From positions 558,001-622,000 of the forward strand of contig NZ_JBLXIK010000001.1 in the NCBI RefSeq assembly GCF_048269565.1: a stretch of DNA of 64,000 bases, read 5' to 3'. The notes under the pieces are model-generated. The model made no database searches. It was not told the origin of the DNA and saw only the letters and a program-made list of their open reading frames with translations. The position numbers were made by a program, and so were the translations under genes. Positions 6,699 to 15,945 of this stretch are shown here, one piece after another; position 1 is the first letter of the stretch, and each line of letters begins with the position of its first letter. Source of the stretch: Maricaulis sp048269565. Its GTDB lineage: Bacteria > Pseudomonadota > Alphaproteobacteria > Caulobacterales > Maricaulaceae.

Positions 6699-8252
6699 TC
6701 AATCCGATACAAAACCTGTCCTGGCAAGCATTGCCCGGGTCGAGGCGTCATAGCCGCTTAATTCACCGTCCAGAATACCCTTCGTCAGCACCTTACCCAG
6801 TTCGACGCCCCATTGGTCAAACGGATTGATGCCGTAAAGCACACTCTCGACGAAAACCTTGTGTTCGTGCAGCGCCAGCAGGGCGCCGAGCGTCGCAGGG
6901 GTGAGCGCTTCGAGCAGCAGAACCGACGAAACGCGCCCACCCGGCATGGAGCGTTGCGCCGCCAGCGCCGGATCATCGCCGGCGGGAAGCTGTACACCGT
7001 CAAGCAAGGCTGCGCCCTGCGCGACCATATTCGCAGCCAGGACGCGCTCGCGCGGGTCATCACTGGTGAAATGGCGCGCGATACCGATGAAATCGACCGG
7101 TGTCACATCGCTTCCCTGGTGCAGCCACTGGAAGAAGGAGTGCTGGACCTCGGTACCGCTACCGCCCCAGACGAGGGCGCCGCCCGGCAGGGAGGCCGGC
7201 TCGCCCCCGGGGGTGATTGACTTGCCAAGCGATTCCATCTCGAGCTGCTGCAGATAGCCTGGCAACAGAGCCAGGCGAGCCGAATAGGGTGCGACGCAGC
7301 GAGCCGGATGGCCCAGCACTGCGCGGTTCCAGAAATCCACCAGCGCCTTGACCACAGGCAGGTTTCGCTCCAGCGGCGCGGTGGCGAAGTGCTCGTCCAT
7401 CGAGCGGGCACCATCCCGGAAGGCGGCAAACACGTCCGGCCCGAGACCGGTTTCCAGGCTCAGCCCGACCGCGCTCCAGACCGAATAGCGCCCACCGACC
7501 CAATCGGGGAAATCAAAGACATTTGCCGGGTCAATCCCGAAGGCAACAGCCTTGTCTCGCGCGGCCGATGCGGCTGCGAAGTGCCGTCCCGCCTGCGCTT
7601 CACCGACATGGCCGGCCAGCCATTCGCGCGCCGCCTGCCCGTTCATCAGGGTTTCCTGGGTCGAGAAGGACTTGGAGGCAATAACGAAGAGAAGCGTTTC
7701 CGGGTCGGCGCCGGCGACCGCGTGTTGCAGGTCGGAAGGATCAAGGCTGGCGACGAACCGCAGCTCGGGCCCGCCCTCGGCATGGTGAGTCAGCGCGTCC
7801 GCAACCAGGCGCGGCCCAAGATCGGATCCGCCGATCCCGATATTGATCACCCGACTGACCGGCTTGCCCCCGGGCCGGAAATCCCCGGCCCGCACCCGTT
7901 CGGCGAAGGCCCGGGTCTGGGCCTGGGTCTGGTCGACGAGACGTTCCGCGTCTGACCCCTCAACCCGCGCTCCATGACGATAGGCCATGTGCAGCGCCGG
8001 CCGGCCTTCGCTGGCATTGACGATCCCGCCCGAGAGCAGGGCGTCGCGCCGGGCAGCGAATCCCAATCCTTCAAGATGGGCGACAAGCGCCACCAGGCTT
8101 GCGCGATCAAGCCGCTGTTTGGAGCAATCCAGCTCGATGCCGGCATGAGCCATGAGCAGAGAGGCTGCGCGCCCGGGATCGGCCGCCATCAACGCCCTGA
8201 GACGGGCCTCGCCGAGACGCGCGCCATGCGTGGTCAGTTCTGGAGGAAGCAC
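6699..8252 (-). CDS. pgi: Glucose-6-phosphate isomerase
   Basis: A 517-residue cytosolic phosphoglucose isomerase interconverting glucose-6-phosphate and fructose-6-phosphate. Signatures are IGIGGSDLGPRLVADA, the phosphate-binding SKSFSTQETLMN, and WVGGRYSVWSAVGLS. The C-terminal catalytic stretch NPFDQWGVELGKVL is also present. The start is GTG at 8252, with AGGA seven bases upstream. It sits between the AGE-family isomerase and tkt, all leftward. Fructose-6-phosphate is the shared node with transketolase and with GDP-mannose synthesis. Confidence 0.96.
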   Translation of the reverse strand: MLPPELTTHGARLGEARLRALMAADPGRAASLLMAHAGIELDCSKQRLDRASLVALVAHLEGLGFAARRDALLSGGIVNASEGRPALHMAYRHGARVEGSDAERLVDQTQAQTRAFAERVRAGDFRPGGKPVSRVINIGIGGSDLGPRLVADALTHHAEGGPELRFVASLDPSDLQHAVAGADPETLLFVIASKSFSTQETLMNGQAAREWLAGHVGEAQAGRHFAAASAARDKAVAFGIDPANVFDFPDWVGGRYSVWSAVGLSLETGLGPDVFAAFRDGARSMDEHFATAPLERNLPVVKALVDFWNRAVLGHPARCVAPYSARLALLPGYLQQLEMESLGKSITPGGEPASLPGGALVWGGSGTEVQHSFFQWLHQGSDVTPVDFIGIARHFTSDDPRERVLAANMVAQGAALLDGVQLPAGDDPALAAQRSMPGGRVSSVLLLEALTPATLGALLALHEHKVFVESVLYGINPFDQWGVELGKVLTKGILDGELSGYDASTRAMLARTGFVSD

Positions 8253-8346
8253 GATCTCGTCCTACTCAATGTCGGCCCGGAAAAACTAGAACCCGCCGCG
8301 CCGGAACACAAGGAAATGCCCGGTAGCGCCGCGCCGTGTCGCGGGC

Positions 8347-9504
8347 TCATTGCGCCATGCCGGACGCGCGGTCCGCCCCCGGTCCGAGCCGGACACATTC
8401 GGCGACACCGCCAAAGGCATGATAGAGCGTGCTGGCCGGTATCCGGTCCGAGCGCGGACAGCCATTGCCGTCAAACTGGTCGATCCAGCCGCCGGCGACC
8501 GTCTCATGGAGATGATAGCCCAGCAGGCCCGCCCCTGCCCGTTCGGCATGCGCGCTGGTTTCGGGGCTGCCGGTCTGACACAGCATCACTGCCGTGCGCA
8601 GCCACTCGGTCTGCATCCAGGTCCTCGAAGAACTGTCCAGCACCTCCCCGCGCGGATTGATGGCTGCGTTCAAAAGACCGGTCCGCGGATTGATGCCAAC
8701 GCGCATCGCGGTCTCGAACAGGGCGATGGCGGCTGGATCGAGCGGCTCGCCGCCAATGCGCTGGTATTCGTGCAGCAACCAGGCCCATTCACACAAATGC
8801 CCCGGCTCGACCACCAGGCCCAGATCGCCGGCGGCCCGCCCCCAATCTGCATTGAAAAACTCATGCACCATGGCAGTCTTCGAGTCGTAGAAGACCCGGT
8901 CGAACAAATCCTTGATCGCATGAACGCCCGCGAGCGCCTGCGCACTTCCGCTCGCCTCGTGCAGCGCCATCAGGGCTTCAAACAGGTGCATGTGCGGGTT
9001 TTGCCGCCGCGGCCATTGCTGACCGGCCATCGATTCACGATAGCCACCGGCCGGGTCGGCAAGCTCGGTGTCCAGGAAGGCCAGCGTCTCGTCGGCGAGA
9101 TCGTACCAGCCCGCATCGCCACTGGCGCGCCCGAGCCAGGCCAGGGCGAGCAGGATGAAGGCGTGGTCATAGAGGTCACGGACCGGGCTGGCGACATCCC
9201 CTGTCTCTGTAAGCTGATGCACCCAGCCGGGGGCGCCATCGACCTGCCAGGCGCGCTGACGCAGCAGGGTCGCCGCTTCCTCGGCCAGCCCGAGACCATC
9301 GAACCAGCCCTCATGATGGGCCCGGGCATAGACATAGATCTGACGCGCCTGCACTCGCACCCGCCGACGCTCGCCGGCAATCGCGGAGCCATCCAGTGCT
9401 ACCGATTCCCGGAACCCGCCATGCACATCGTCCCAGCCGTGTGCGGCCCAGAAGGGCAGCGCCGTCTGCAACCCCCATTGTGCAATTCTGCCTACCCCGT
9501 CCAC
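8347..9504 (-). CDS. AGE-family sugar epimerase/isomerase (possible mannose-6-phosphate isomerase)
   Basis: A 385-residue protein of the N-acylglucosamine 2-epimerase superfamily, an (alpha/alpha)6 barrel. Recognisable pieces are FWAAHGWDDVHGGF near the N-terminus, RQIYVYARAHHEGW, YDHAFILLALAW, NPHMHLFEALMAL and RTWMQTEWLRTAVM, all typical conserved helices. Family members act on N-acylglucosamine, cellobiose, mannose/fructose or mannose-6-phosphate. Its location between pgi and a mannose-1-phosphate guanylyltransferase favours a fructose/mannose isomerase role in GDP-mannose supply, but this is context only. The start is GTG at 9504, 34 bases after the yebC stop. No separate classical manA is visible in the window. 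Confidence 0.8.
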   Translation of the reverse strand: MDGVGRIAQWGLQTALPFWAAHGWDDVHGGFRESVALDGSAIAGERRRVRVQARQIYVYARAHHEGWFDGLGLAEEAATLLRQRAWQVDGAPGWVHQLTETGDVASPVRDLYDHAFILLALAWLGRASGDAGWYDLADETLAFLDTELADPAGGYRESMAGQQWPRRQNPHMHLFEALMALHEASGSAQALAGVHAIKDLFDRVFYDSKTAMVHEFFNADWGRAAGDLGLVVEPGHLCEWAWLLHEYQRIGGEPLDPAAIALFETAMRVGINPRTGLLNAAINPRGEVLDSSSRTWMQTEWLRTAVMLCQTGSPETSAHAERAGAGLLGYHLHETVAGGWIDQFDGNGCPRSDRIPASTLYHAFGGVAECVRLGPGADRASGMAQ

Positions 9505-9538
9505 GCGGAACCCCGATCAAGTGGCTTACGGCAATCTA

Positions 9539-10300
9539 TCAAGCCAGCGCGGCCATGTCCTCATCGGAGATATCGAAATTGGCGTACACATTCTGGACGT
9601 CATCGCTGTCGTCGAGCGCGTCCATCATCTTCATCAGGCCGGGAACCTTGTCGCTGGGCACCGGGATCAGATTCTGCGGTTTCCAGATCAGCGAGGCGGA
9701 GACCGGGTCACCGAATTTCTCGCCCAGTGCCGCGACCACGTCCATCAGGTCTTCGCGCGCCGTGTAGATGATGTGTTGGCCTTCATTGTCATCATCGCCG
9801 GCTTCGGACGCGACATCCTCGGCACCGGCCTCGATGGCGGCTTCCATCATCGTGTCCTCATCCGCGACGCTGAGTGGAAAGCGGATTTCACCAACATTGT
9901 CGAACATGAAGGCGACCGAACCGGTCTCGCCCATATTGCCGCCATTCTTGGCGAAGGCGGTGCGGACATCGGCCGCGGCACGGTTGCGGTTATCGGTCGA
10001 GACCTCGACGATCACGCCGACCCCACCGGGACCGAAGCCCTCATAGCGGATGTCTTCATAGCTGTCGGCATCGCCGCCCGCGGCCTTGTCGATCGCGCGC
10101 TGGATATTGTCCTTGGGTACCGACTGGCCCTTGGCGATCGAGACCGCCAGACGCAGCCGTGGATTGGCATCGATATCACCGCCGCCCAGCTTGGCAGCGA
10201 TCGTGATGTCCTTGGACAGTTTGGAGAACAGCTTGGAGCGAAGCTTGTCCTGCCGCCCCTTGCGGTGCTGGATGTTCGCCCATTTGGAATGTCCGGCCAT
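9539..10300 (-). CDS. yebC: YebC/PmpR-family protein
   Basis: A 253-residue full-length YebC/PmpR family protein. The diagnostic N-terminus MAGHSKWANIQHRKGRQD is intact, followed by AKLGGGDIDANPRLRLA, YEGFGPGGVGVIVE and the acidic C-terminal domain. Members have been described as DNA-binding transcriptional regulators and, more recently, as factors that help ribosomes through proline stretches. It is flanked by the manC-type gene and the AGE gene in the same direction, and a ymdB-like gene lies upstream. It starts at ATG 10300 with GGGAA upstream. Confidence 0.93.
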   Translation of the reverse strand: MAGHSKWANIQHRKGRQDKLRSKLFSKLSKDITIAAKLGGGDIDANPRLRLAVSIAKGQSVPKDNIQRAIDKAAGGDADSYEDIRYEGFGPGGVGVIVEVSTDNRNRAAADVRTAFAKNGGNMGETGSVAFMFDNVGEIRFPLSVADEDTMMEAAIEAGAEDVASEAGDDDNEGQHIIYTAREDLMDVVAALGEKFGDPVSASLIWKPQNLIPVPSDKVPGLMKMMDALDDSDDVQNVYANFDISDEDMAALA

Positions 10301-10394
10301 GTTTGGCTTCCCTATGCCTGCAAATTCGAGGTTTTTTCCTTACCCAGAATGACCGTGAAAGGCCACTCGGTTCGCCACATACCGATGTGGCAGA

Positions 10395-11480
10395 TCACAA
10401 GAGGTCGTGGTGCCCGCCATCCTTGAGCGCATCGACGATTTTCTTGACGCTCTGGGCATCGTCGCGATGAACAACCAGAACCGCGTCGCCGGTGGCCACG
10501 ATAATCAGATCCTTGACGCCATGAATGGCCACCTTGGCGCCATTGGAGATGACGAAGGAGTTTTCGCTGGCGTGGATACTGACATTGCCGCGCGCGGCAT
10601 TGCCGTTCTCATCCTTCTCGGAAATCGACCACAGCGCATCCCAGGACCCGACATCCGACCAGCCGATGTCTGCGGGCACGACGACTGCCTGGTCGGTTTT
10701 TTCCATCACGGCGTAGTCGAAGGAAATCGACGGGCAGGCCCCGAAGGCCGCCGCGTCGAGCGTCAGCTTGGTCCCGGTGATCGTAGCGTCCTCAACGGCG
10801 GCCCGGCTGCAGTGCGCGACGTCGGCGCAATGGGCGTCCAGTTCCCGGATCAGCGCACCGGCGCCGAACAGGAATATCCCGGCATTCCAGTAGTATTCGC
10901 CACTGGCAAGGAAGTCTGCCGCGGTCTCGGCGTCAGGCTTTTCGGTGAAGGTGCGGACGTGAAAGCCAGACAGGACCGGTGCGCCACGGCGGATATAGCC
11001 ATAGCCGGTCTCCGGTGCGTCCGGTTCGATCCCGAAGGTGACCAGCTGCCCCTGCGCCGCCAGGGCCGCGCCGTGGGCGATCGCCTGGTGGAAGCCGTCA
11101 ATGTCGCGAATATGATGATCGGCGGGCAGCAACAGAATGAGCACATCATCACCCAGATCGCGCCGCACCAGCTCGGCCGCCACGGCAGCGACGGGGGCCG
11201 TATTGCGGCCGACCGGCTCGACGACATAGCAGGAGGGGGCACAGCCGAGCTCATCGAGCTGCTCCCGGGCACGATCATACTGGCACTCATTGAGGACAAT
11301 GATCGGCGGCTCGAACTCGAAATCCTTCGAGGTCGCCGCAACGCGGCGCGCCGTTTCCTGCACCATGCTGAGCTCGGTCACGAGTGGATGCAATTGCTTG
11401 GGATGGGCAGCGCGGGAAAGCGGCCACAGGCGTGTCCCTGATCCGCCCGACATGATCACTGGAACAATACGCACTACCAT
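10395..11480 (-). CDS. manC: Mannose-1-phosphate guanylyltransferase (single-domain type)
   Basis: A 361-residue nucleotidyltransferase making GDP-mannose from GTP and mannose-1-phosphate. The pyrophosphorylase signature SGGSGTRLWPLSR lies at about residues 11-23, the FTEKP motif is present, and the sugar-binding segment GEYYWNAGIFLFGAG follows. The length fits the nucleotidyltransferase domain alone, without the C-terminal phosphomannose isomerase cupin of bifunctional AlgA/ManC enzymes. The isomerase step must therefore come from another gene, and the nearby AGE-family protein is a candidate. A GAGGG site precedes the ATG. Confidence 0.92.
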   Translation of the reverse strand: MVVRIVPVIMSGGSGTRLWPLSRAAHPKQLHPLVTELSMVQETARRVAATSKDFEFEPPIIVLNECQYDRAREQLDELGCAPSCYVVEPVGRNTAPVAAVAAELVRRDLGDDVLILLLPADHHIRDIDGFHQAIAHGAALAAQGQLVTFGIEPDAPETGYGYIRRGAPVLSGFHVRTFTEKPDAETAADFLASGEYYWNAGIFLFGAGALIRELDAHCADVAHCSRAAVEDATITGTKLTLDAAAFGACPSISFDYAVMEKTDQAVVVPADIGWSDVGSWDALWSISEKDENGNAARGNVSIHASENSFVISNGAKVAIHGVKDLIIVATGDAVLVVHRDDAQSVKKIVDALKDGGHHDLL

Positions 11481-11782
11481 TCGCCCGCCCTCATTCGGTT
11501 GCCCGTTGCCGGTCAGCCTCGCCTGGGTGCAACTCTACAATTGCACGCCGCCAATGCACAGGCCGGCCCGCAGGTTAATCCTGTTCTGCAACCGTTCGGG
11601 CCGCAGCGTCGCGCCGAACCGGGACAGGTTGGGAAATCGCGACAATCATGCCCGATGGCCGTTGGTGGATTGGCGCGCTGAGCGGGGATGGGACCGACTG
11701 TTTCACACAAGCGCAAGTGCAGCACGACGCGCATCCGATCGACGAGCAATCGCCGGGAAGCCCCGCCGCGCCGCCGCGCGGA
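11481..11782. other. Intergenic region upstream of the mannose-1-phosphate guanylyltransferase gene
   Basis: About 300 bases with no supported gene. It must hold the promoter of the leftward manC gene and the end of the small leftward gene at 11783-12052. I see no convincing promoter hexamers or terminator. Confidence 0.5.
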
Positions 11783-12052
11783 TCAGAGATTGGCGACCTT
11801 GCTGCCACTCGCCGCGCCCGTCGCGGGCGGGAAATTGCGAATGGTGAGAAAATTGAGAAACTGGCCCAGCATGCTCGCACTGTCAGTCTGGACAACGCGA
11901 ATATAGGACTCGGACTCCTGCAGGCTGGTGGTGAACACACAGGCCTGGTTATCGGTGCCATCTTCCTCGCAAGTTCTCAGGAAATCGACCAGATACTGAT
12001 CAAAAACAAGGGCATCCTGCGCTTTTTCGAACCGGATCGTCTGCTTGAACAT
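11783..12052 (-). CDS. Small conserved-looking cytosolic protein of unknown function
   Basis: An 89-residue protein beginning MFKQTIRFEKAQDALVFD. ATG 12052 has a good ribosome site (GGGGGA) six bases upstream. The longer in-frame extension to 12334 has protein-like composition nowhere and is rejected. The sequence looks globular alpha/beta: a helix with a CEEDGTDNQAC loop containing two Cys, a strand CVFTTSLQESESYIRVVQ, and a helix before a disordered Gly/Ala-rich tail. There is no signal peptide and no recognised family. It sits between the ymdB-like gene and manC, all leftward, but with about 300 bases on each side. Confidence 0.6.
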   Translation of the reverse strand: MFKQTIRFEKAQDALVFDQYLVDFLRTCEEDGTDNQACVFTTSLQESESYIRVVQTDSASMLGQFLNFLTIRNFPPATGAASGSKVANL

Positions 12053-12351
12053 ACCGTCCCCCGATAGTCGATGCATACCACACGCGCAGTATCGAACGAA
12101 GCACCGGCTCCCCATATGCGAGTCGGGCGGGCGGTTTCCCCGTTCAGTGCGCCTGGCAGATGTCCGGCTCGTCTCGGCCACGACTTGCTGCCCTCGATCA
12201 TGCCAGCGCCTGCTCTGCCACTCTGGCAAATACTGCGGCATGTCTCCCGTGATCAGGATCATGACATATGCGTAATTTTTCAAGGGGCAAGAGTCAGCCC
12301 GGGCCTCAAAGCGCTTGCAGGCTCTGGAATGCACAACTGAAAATAGTTTAG
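12053..12351. other. Intergenic region between the small unknown gene and the ymdB-like gene
   Basis: About 300 bases. No supported gene is present on either strand: open frames exist but lack ribosome sites and protein-like composition. It probably contains the promoter of the gene at 11783-12052. No clear hairpin terminator is visible. Confidence 0.5.
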
Positions 12352-13170
12352 TCAGCGCTGCGGAATCATCTCGCTCAGCTGGCCGCCGATCCGGATCGGC
12401 TCACACCGCAGAGCCAGGCCCGTGGCGTCGTCAGTTTCGACAAACACGCCGCAAACCGTGGCCTCGCCGGTCGCGGGTTCAAAACGGCCGGTGCGCATCC
12501 GGGTCGTAAAGCGGCGCAGTGGCTCTTCCTTGTCCATGCCGATCACCGAGTCGTAATCGCCACACATGCCGGCATCGGTCTGATAGGCCGTGCCGCCGGG
12601 CAGGATGCGCGCATCGGCGGTCGGGACATGGGTGTGGGTGCCGACAACGAGGCTGGCCCGGCCATCGCAATTGACGCCCATGCCCATTTTTTCACTGGTC
12701 GCCTCGGCGTGAAAATCGATGATGATCGCATCCGCGACCATCCCCAGCGGTGCCGCCGCAAGTTCACGCTCGATGGTCGCGAAGGGGTCATCGAGGGTTT
12801 CCATGAACAGGGCCCCCATCAGATTGACGACCAGGACACGCGAGCCATTGGCCGCCTCGATCAGATTGGCGCCCTTGCCCGGGGTCGATCCGGCCGGGTA
12901 GTTCGCGGGCCTGAGCAGGCGCGGTTCGCGATCGATATAGGTCAGGGTCTCGCGCTGGTCCCAGGCATGATTGCCCAGCGTGAGCGCATCGACGCCGAGA
13001 TCGAACAGGCCTTCGCAGATCTTCTCGGTGACGCCGAAACCGGCCGCCGCGTTCTCGGCATTGACGACGACGAAGTCGAGCGCGAGGTCCTGGCGCAGAT
13101 CCGGCAGATGCGCTTCCAGCGCCCGGCGTCCGGTCTTGCCGACAATGTCACCGAAAAAAGCGAAACGCAT
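12352..13170 (-). CDS. YmdB-family metallophosphoesterase
   Basis: A 272-residue calcineurin-like phosphoesterase of the YmdB family (TIGR00282). The dinuclear metal-site motifs are visible in order: GDIVG at residues 8-12, NAEN near 37-40, GNHAWD (about 66-71), DFHAEATSEK (about 150-159) and GTHTHVPTADA (about 177-187). Characterised homologues hydrolyse 2',3'-cyclic nucleotides or cAMP and affect biofilm decisions in Bacillus; the role in alphaproteobacteria is open. It is cytosolic, with no signal peptide. It lies 105 bases after the metH gene and in the general neighbourhood of yebC. Confidence 0.9.
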   Translation of the reverse strand: MRFAFFGDIVGKTGRRALEAHLPDLRQDLALDFVVVNAENAAAGFGVTEKICEGLFDLGVDALTLGNHAWDQRETLTYIDREPRLLRPANYPAGSTPGKGANLIEAANGSRVLVVNLMGALFMETLDDPFATIERELAAAPLGMVADAIIIDFHAEATSEKMGMGVNCDGRASLVVGTHTHVPTADARILPGGTAYQTDAGMCGDYDSVIGMDKEEPLRRFTTRMRTGRFEPATGEATVCGVFVETDDATGLALRCEPIRIGGQLSEMIPQR

Positions 13171-13275
13171 GCGTGGGCTCCAGACGCGATCAGTCCGCAG
13201 GACAGGGCAGGCCGCGGGATATGGCGCATATCGGGCGCAAAGTCCAAATCATCGCTGATGATCGCTGCAACCGCG

Positions 13276-15933
13276 TCAGGCCGGGAGCGGCGCGGCCGGG
13301 ACATAATCCAAAATCGGCCCCAGCGCCCGCTCGGCGTCCTCCAGCGGCCAGCCCTTGCGGGCGGCATAGTCCTCGACCTGGTCACGCAGGATACGGCCAA
13401 CGGCGAAATAGCAGCTGTCCGGATGCGAGAGATACAGGCCGGAAACCGACGAGGCCGGCGTCATGGCGAAGGAATTGGTCAGGCTGACACCCGTCGCTTC
13501 GGTCGCATTGAGCAGGGCGAACAGGGTGCGCTTTTCCGAATGGTCGGGCTGTGAGGGATAGCCCGGGGCCGGACGGATGCCGGCATAGGTCTCGGCGATC
13601 AGATCCTGACGCGACAGGGCCTCGTCCGGCGCATAGCCCCAGTGCTCACGGCGCACCTGCTCGTGCAGCCATTCAGCGCAAGCTTCGGCGAGCCGGTCCG
13701 ACAGCGCCTTGAACATGATCGAGGAGTAATCATCCTTTTCCGCCGCGAGGCGGGCATGGAAGGCCTCGTTCTCACCGGCGGTGACGACGAAGCCGCCGAT
13801 ATAGTCGGCATGACCGCGCGGGGCGATGAAGTCGAATTGCGACAGGTGCGGCCGGTCATTATCCTTGGCTGCCTGCTGACGCAGACCGTGGAAGGTCTGC
13901 AGCCGCGTCGCGCGGGTCTCGTCGGTGTAGATTTCGGCGTCATCGCCCACGCGATTGGCCGGCCAGAAGCCGCACACCGCCTTCGGCGCCAGCAATTTCT
14001 CGTCAACGATGCGCTTGAGCATCGCCTGGGCATCATTGAACAGGTCGCGCGCAACAGTCCCACGCTTGGGATCGTCGAAAATCGCCGGATAGCTGCCCTT
14101 GAGCTCCCAAGTGAAGAAGAAGGGCGTCCAGTCGATATAATCGATCAGGGTCTCGATCGAGGGCGAAAAGCTCCGGGTGCCGGTAAAGGCCGGTTTGGGC
14201 GGACTATAGGCCGACCAGTCGCAATCCCAGGCATTGGCCCGGGCTTTTTCCAGTGGCAGCCGCGCCTTCTTCGAGCGTGCCGCAAGACGGCGCTCGCGGA
14301 TCTTGGCCAGGTCTTCGCGGACCTCCGCCGCATAGGCAGCGCGATCATCGCCCAGCAGTTTGGAGACGACGCCAACCGCGCGGCTGGCATCAAGGACATG
14401 GATCACCGGTGCGACCGAGATCGCCGGATCGATCTTGACGGCGGTATGGGCCGGGCTGGTGGTGGCACCGCCAATCATCAGCGGCAGTGTGATATTGCGC
14501 CGCTCCATTTCAGACGCGACGAAGACCATCTCGTCCAGCGACGGCGTAATCAGGCCCGACAGGCCGATGACGTCCGCTTTTTCGCGCAGGGCTGTCTCGA
14601 GGATTTTCTCGGCAGGCACCATCACGCCGAGGTCGATCACCTCATAGCCATTACATTGCAGCACCACGCCGACGATATTCTTGCCGATATCGTGGACATC
14701 GCCCTTCACCGTCGCCATCACGATCTTGCCGGCCGAGGATTGCGCCTCGCCGGCCGCTTCCTTCTCGGCTTCCATGAACGGAATGAGATGTGCGACGGCC
14801 TGTTTCATCACCCGCGCCGATTTCACAACCTGCGGCAGGAACATGCGGCCATCGCCGAACAGGTCGCCGACGACATTCATGCCGTCCATCAACGGGCCTT
14901 CAATCACATGCAAGGGCCGTTCGGCGAGCTGGCGTGCTTCCTCGGCATCCTCGACGATGAACTCATTGAGGCCGTGGACCAGGGCGTGCTTGATGCGCTC
15001 ATTGACCGGCGCCTCGCGCCAGGCGAGATCGCGCTCCTTCGCCCTGGAGCCACCGCTGTCTCGCCAGTTCTCGGCCTCGGTGAGCAGACGGTCAGTGGCA
15101 TCCTCGCGACGATTGAGAATCACATCCTCGACCAGATCGCGCAGCTTCGGTTCGATATCGTCATAAATGTCGAGCTGGCCGGCATTGACGATGCCCATAT
15201 CCATGCCGGCATGGATGGCGTGATAGAGGAAAACGGTGTGCATGGCCCGGCGCACCGGCTCATTGCCACGAAAGGAAAACGACACGTTCGAGAGCCCGCC
15301 GGAGACATGACAGCCGGGCAATTCCTGACGGATTCGCCGCGTCGCCTCGATGAAGGCCACGGCATAGTCATTATGCTCCTCGATCCCGGTGGCGACAGCG
15401 AAGATATTGGGATCGAAGATAATGTCTTCCGGCGCGAAGCCGACCGTATCGACCAGCAGGTCATAGGCGCGCTTGCAGATCGCGACCTTGCGGTCGGCGG
15501 TATCGGCCTGACCGGCCTCGTCAAAGGCCATGACAACCACGGCGGCGCCATAGGCCTGGCACAGACGTGCCTGCCTGAGGAAGGGCTGCTCGCCCTCCTT
15601 CAGGCTGATCGAATTGACGATCGGCTTGCCTTGCGTGTTTTTGAGCCCTGCCTCGATCACCTCCCATTTGGAGCTGTCGATCATCACCGGCACCCGCGCC
15701 ACATCAGGCTCGACCGCGATCAGGCGCATGAAGGTCGTCATCGCCTCGACACTGTCGAGCAGGCCTTCATCCATATTGATGTCGATGATCTGGGCGCCAT
15801 TCTCGACCTGCTGCCGCGCCACCGCCACGGCCGACGCGTAGTCGCCCTCGGTGATCAGGCGGCGGAACACTGCCGAGCCGGTCACATTGGTGCGTTCGCC
15901 GACATTGACGAAGGTGGAGACAGGTGTGGTCAT
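13276..15933 (-). CDS. metH: Methionine synthase, folate-, cobalamin- and AdoMet-activation domains (split MetH, second part)
   Basis: An 885-residue protein covering everything in MetH after the homocysteine domain. It holds the pterin-binding barrel (FVNVGERTNVTGS near residue 8, QIIDINMDEG near 48), the B12 cap, and the Rossmann cobalamin domain with DVHDIGKNIVGVVLQCNGYE, where His is the cobalt ligand. The C-terminal reactivation domain shows RPAPGYPSQPDHSEK. It transfers methyl from 5-methyl-THF to cobalamin for methionine synthesis. The homocysteine-binding barrel is the next gene upstream, 12 bases away in the same direction, so two polypeptides replace the single E. coli MetH. Confidence 0.95.
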   Translation of the reverse strand: MTTPVSTFVNVGERTNVTGSAVFRRLITEGDYASAVAVARQQVENGAQIIDINMDEGLLDSVEAMTTFMRLIAVEPDVARVPVMIDSSKWEVIEAGLKNTQGKPIVNSISLKEGEQPFLRQARLCQAYGAAVVVMAFDEAGQADTADRKVAICKRAYDLLVDTVGFAPEDIIFDPNIFAVATGIEEHNDYAVAFIEATRRIRQELPGCHVSGGLSNVSFSFRGNEPVRRAMHTVFLYHAIHAGMDMGIVNAGQLDIYDDIEPKLRDLVEDVILNRREDATDRLLTEAENWRDSGGSRAKERDLAWREAPVNERIKHALVHGLNEFIVEDAEEARQLAERPLHVIEGPLMDGMNVVGDLFGDGRMFLPQVVKSARVMKQAVAHLIPFMEAEKEAAGEAQSSAGKIVMATVKGDVHDIGKNIVGVVLQCNGYEVIDLGVMVPAEKILETALREKADVIGLSGLITPSLDEMVFVASEMERRNITLPLMIGGATTSPAHTAVKIDPAISVAPVIHVLDASRAVGVVSKLLGDDRAAYAAEVREDLAKIRERRLAARSKKARLPLEKARANAWDCDWSAYSPPKPAFTGTRSFSPSIETLIDYIDWTPFFFTWELKGSYPAIFDDPKRGTVARDLFNDAQAMLKRIVDEKLLAPKAVCGFWPANRVGDDAEIYTDETRATRLQTFHGLRQQAAKDNDRPHLSQFDFIAPRGHADYIGGFVVTAGENEAFHARLAAEKDDYSSIMFKALSDRLAEACAEWLHEQVRREHWGYAPDEALSRQDLIAETYAGIRPAPGYPSQPDHSEKRTLFALLNATEATGVSLTNSFAMTPASSVSGLYLSHPDSCYFAVGRILRDQVEDYAARKGWPLEDAERALGPILDYVPAAPLPA

Positions 15934-15945
15934 GGGGAAAGGTTC

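Noticed and set aside
10374..10391. Terminator between manC and yebC
   Set aside because: A perfect 7-bp hairpin exists, but no T-tract follows in the leftward direction, and the gap is short enough for co-transcription.
12053..12334. N-terminal extension of the small gene at 11783-12052
   Set aside because: No ribosome site at the longer start, and the extra residues look like translated spacer.
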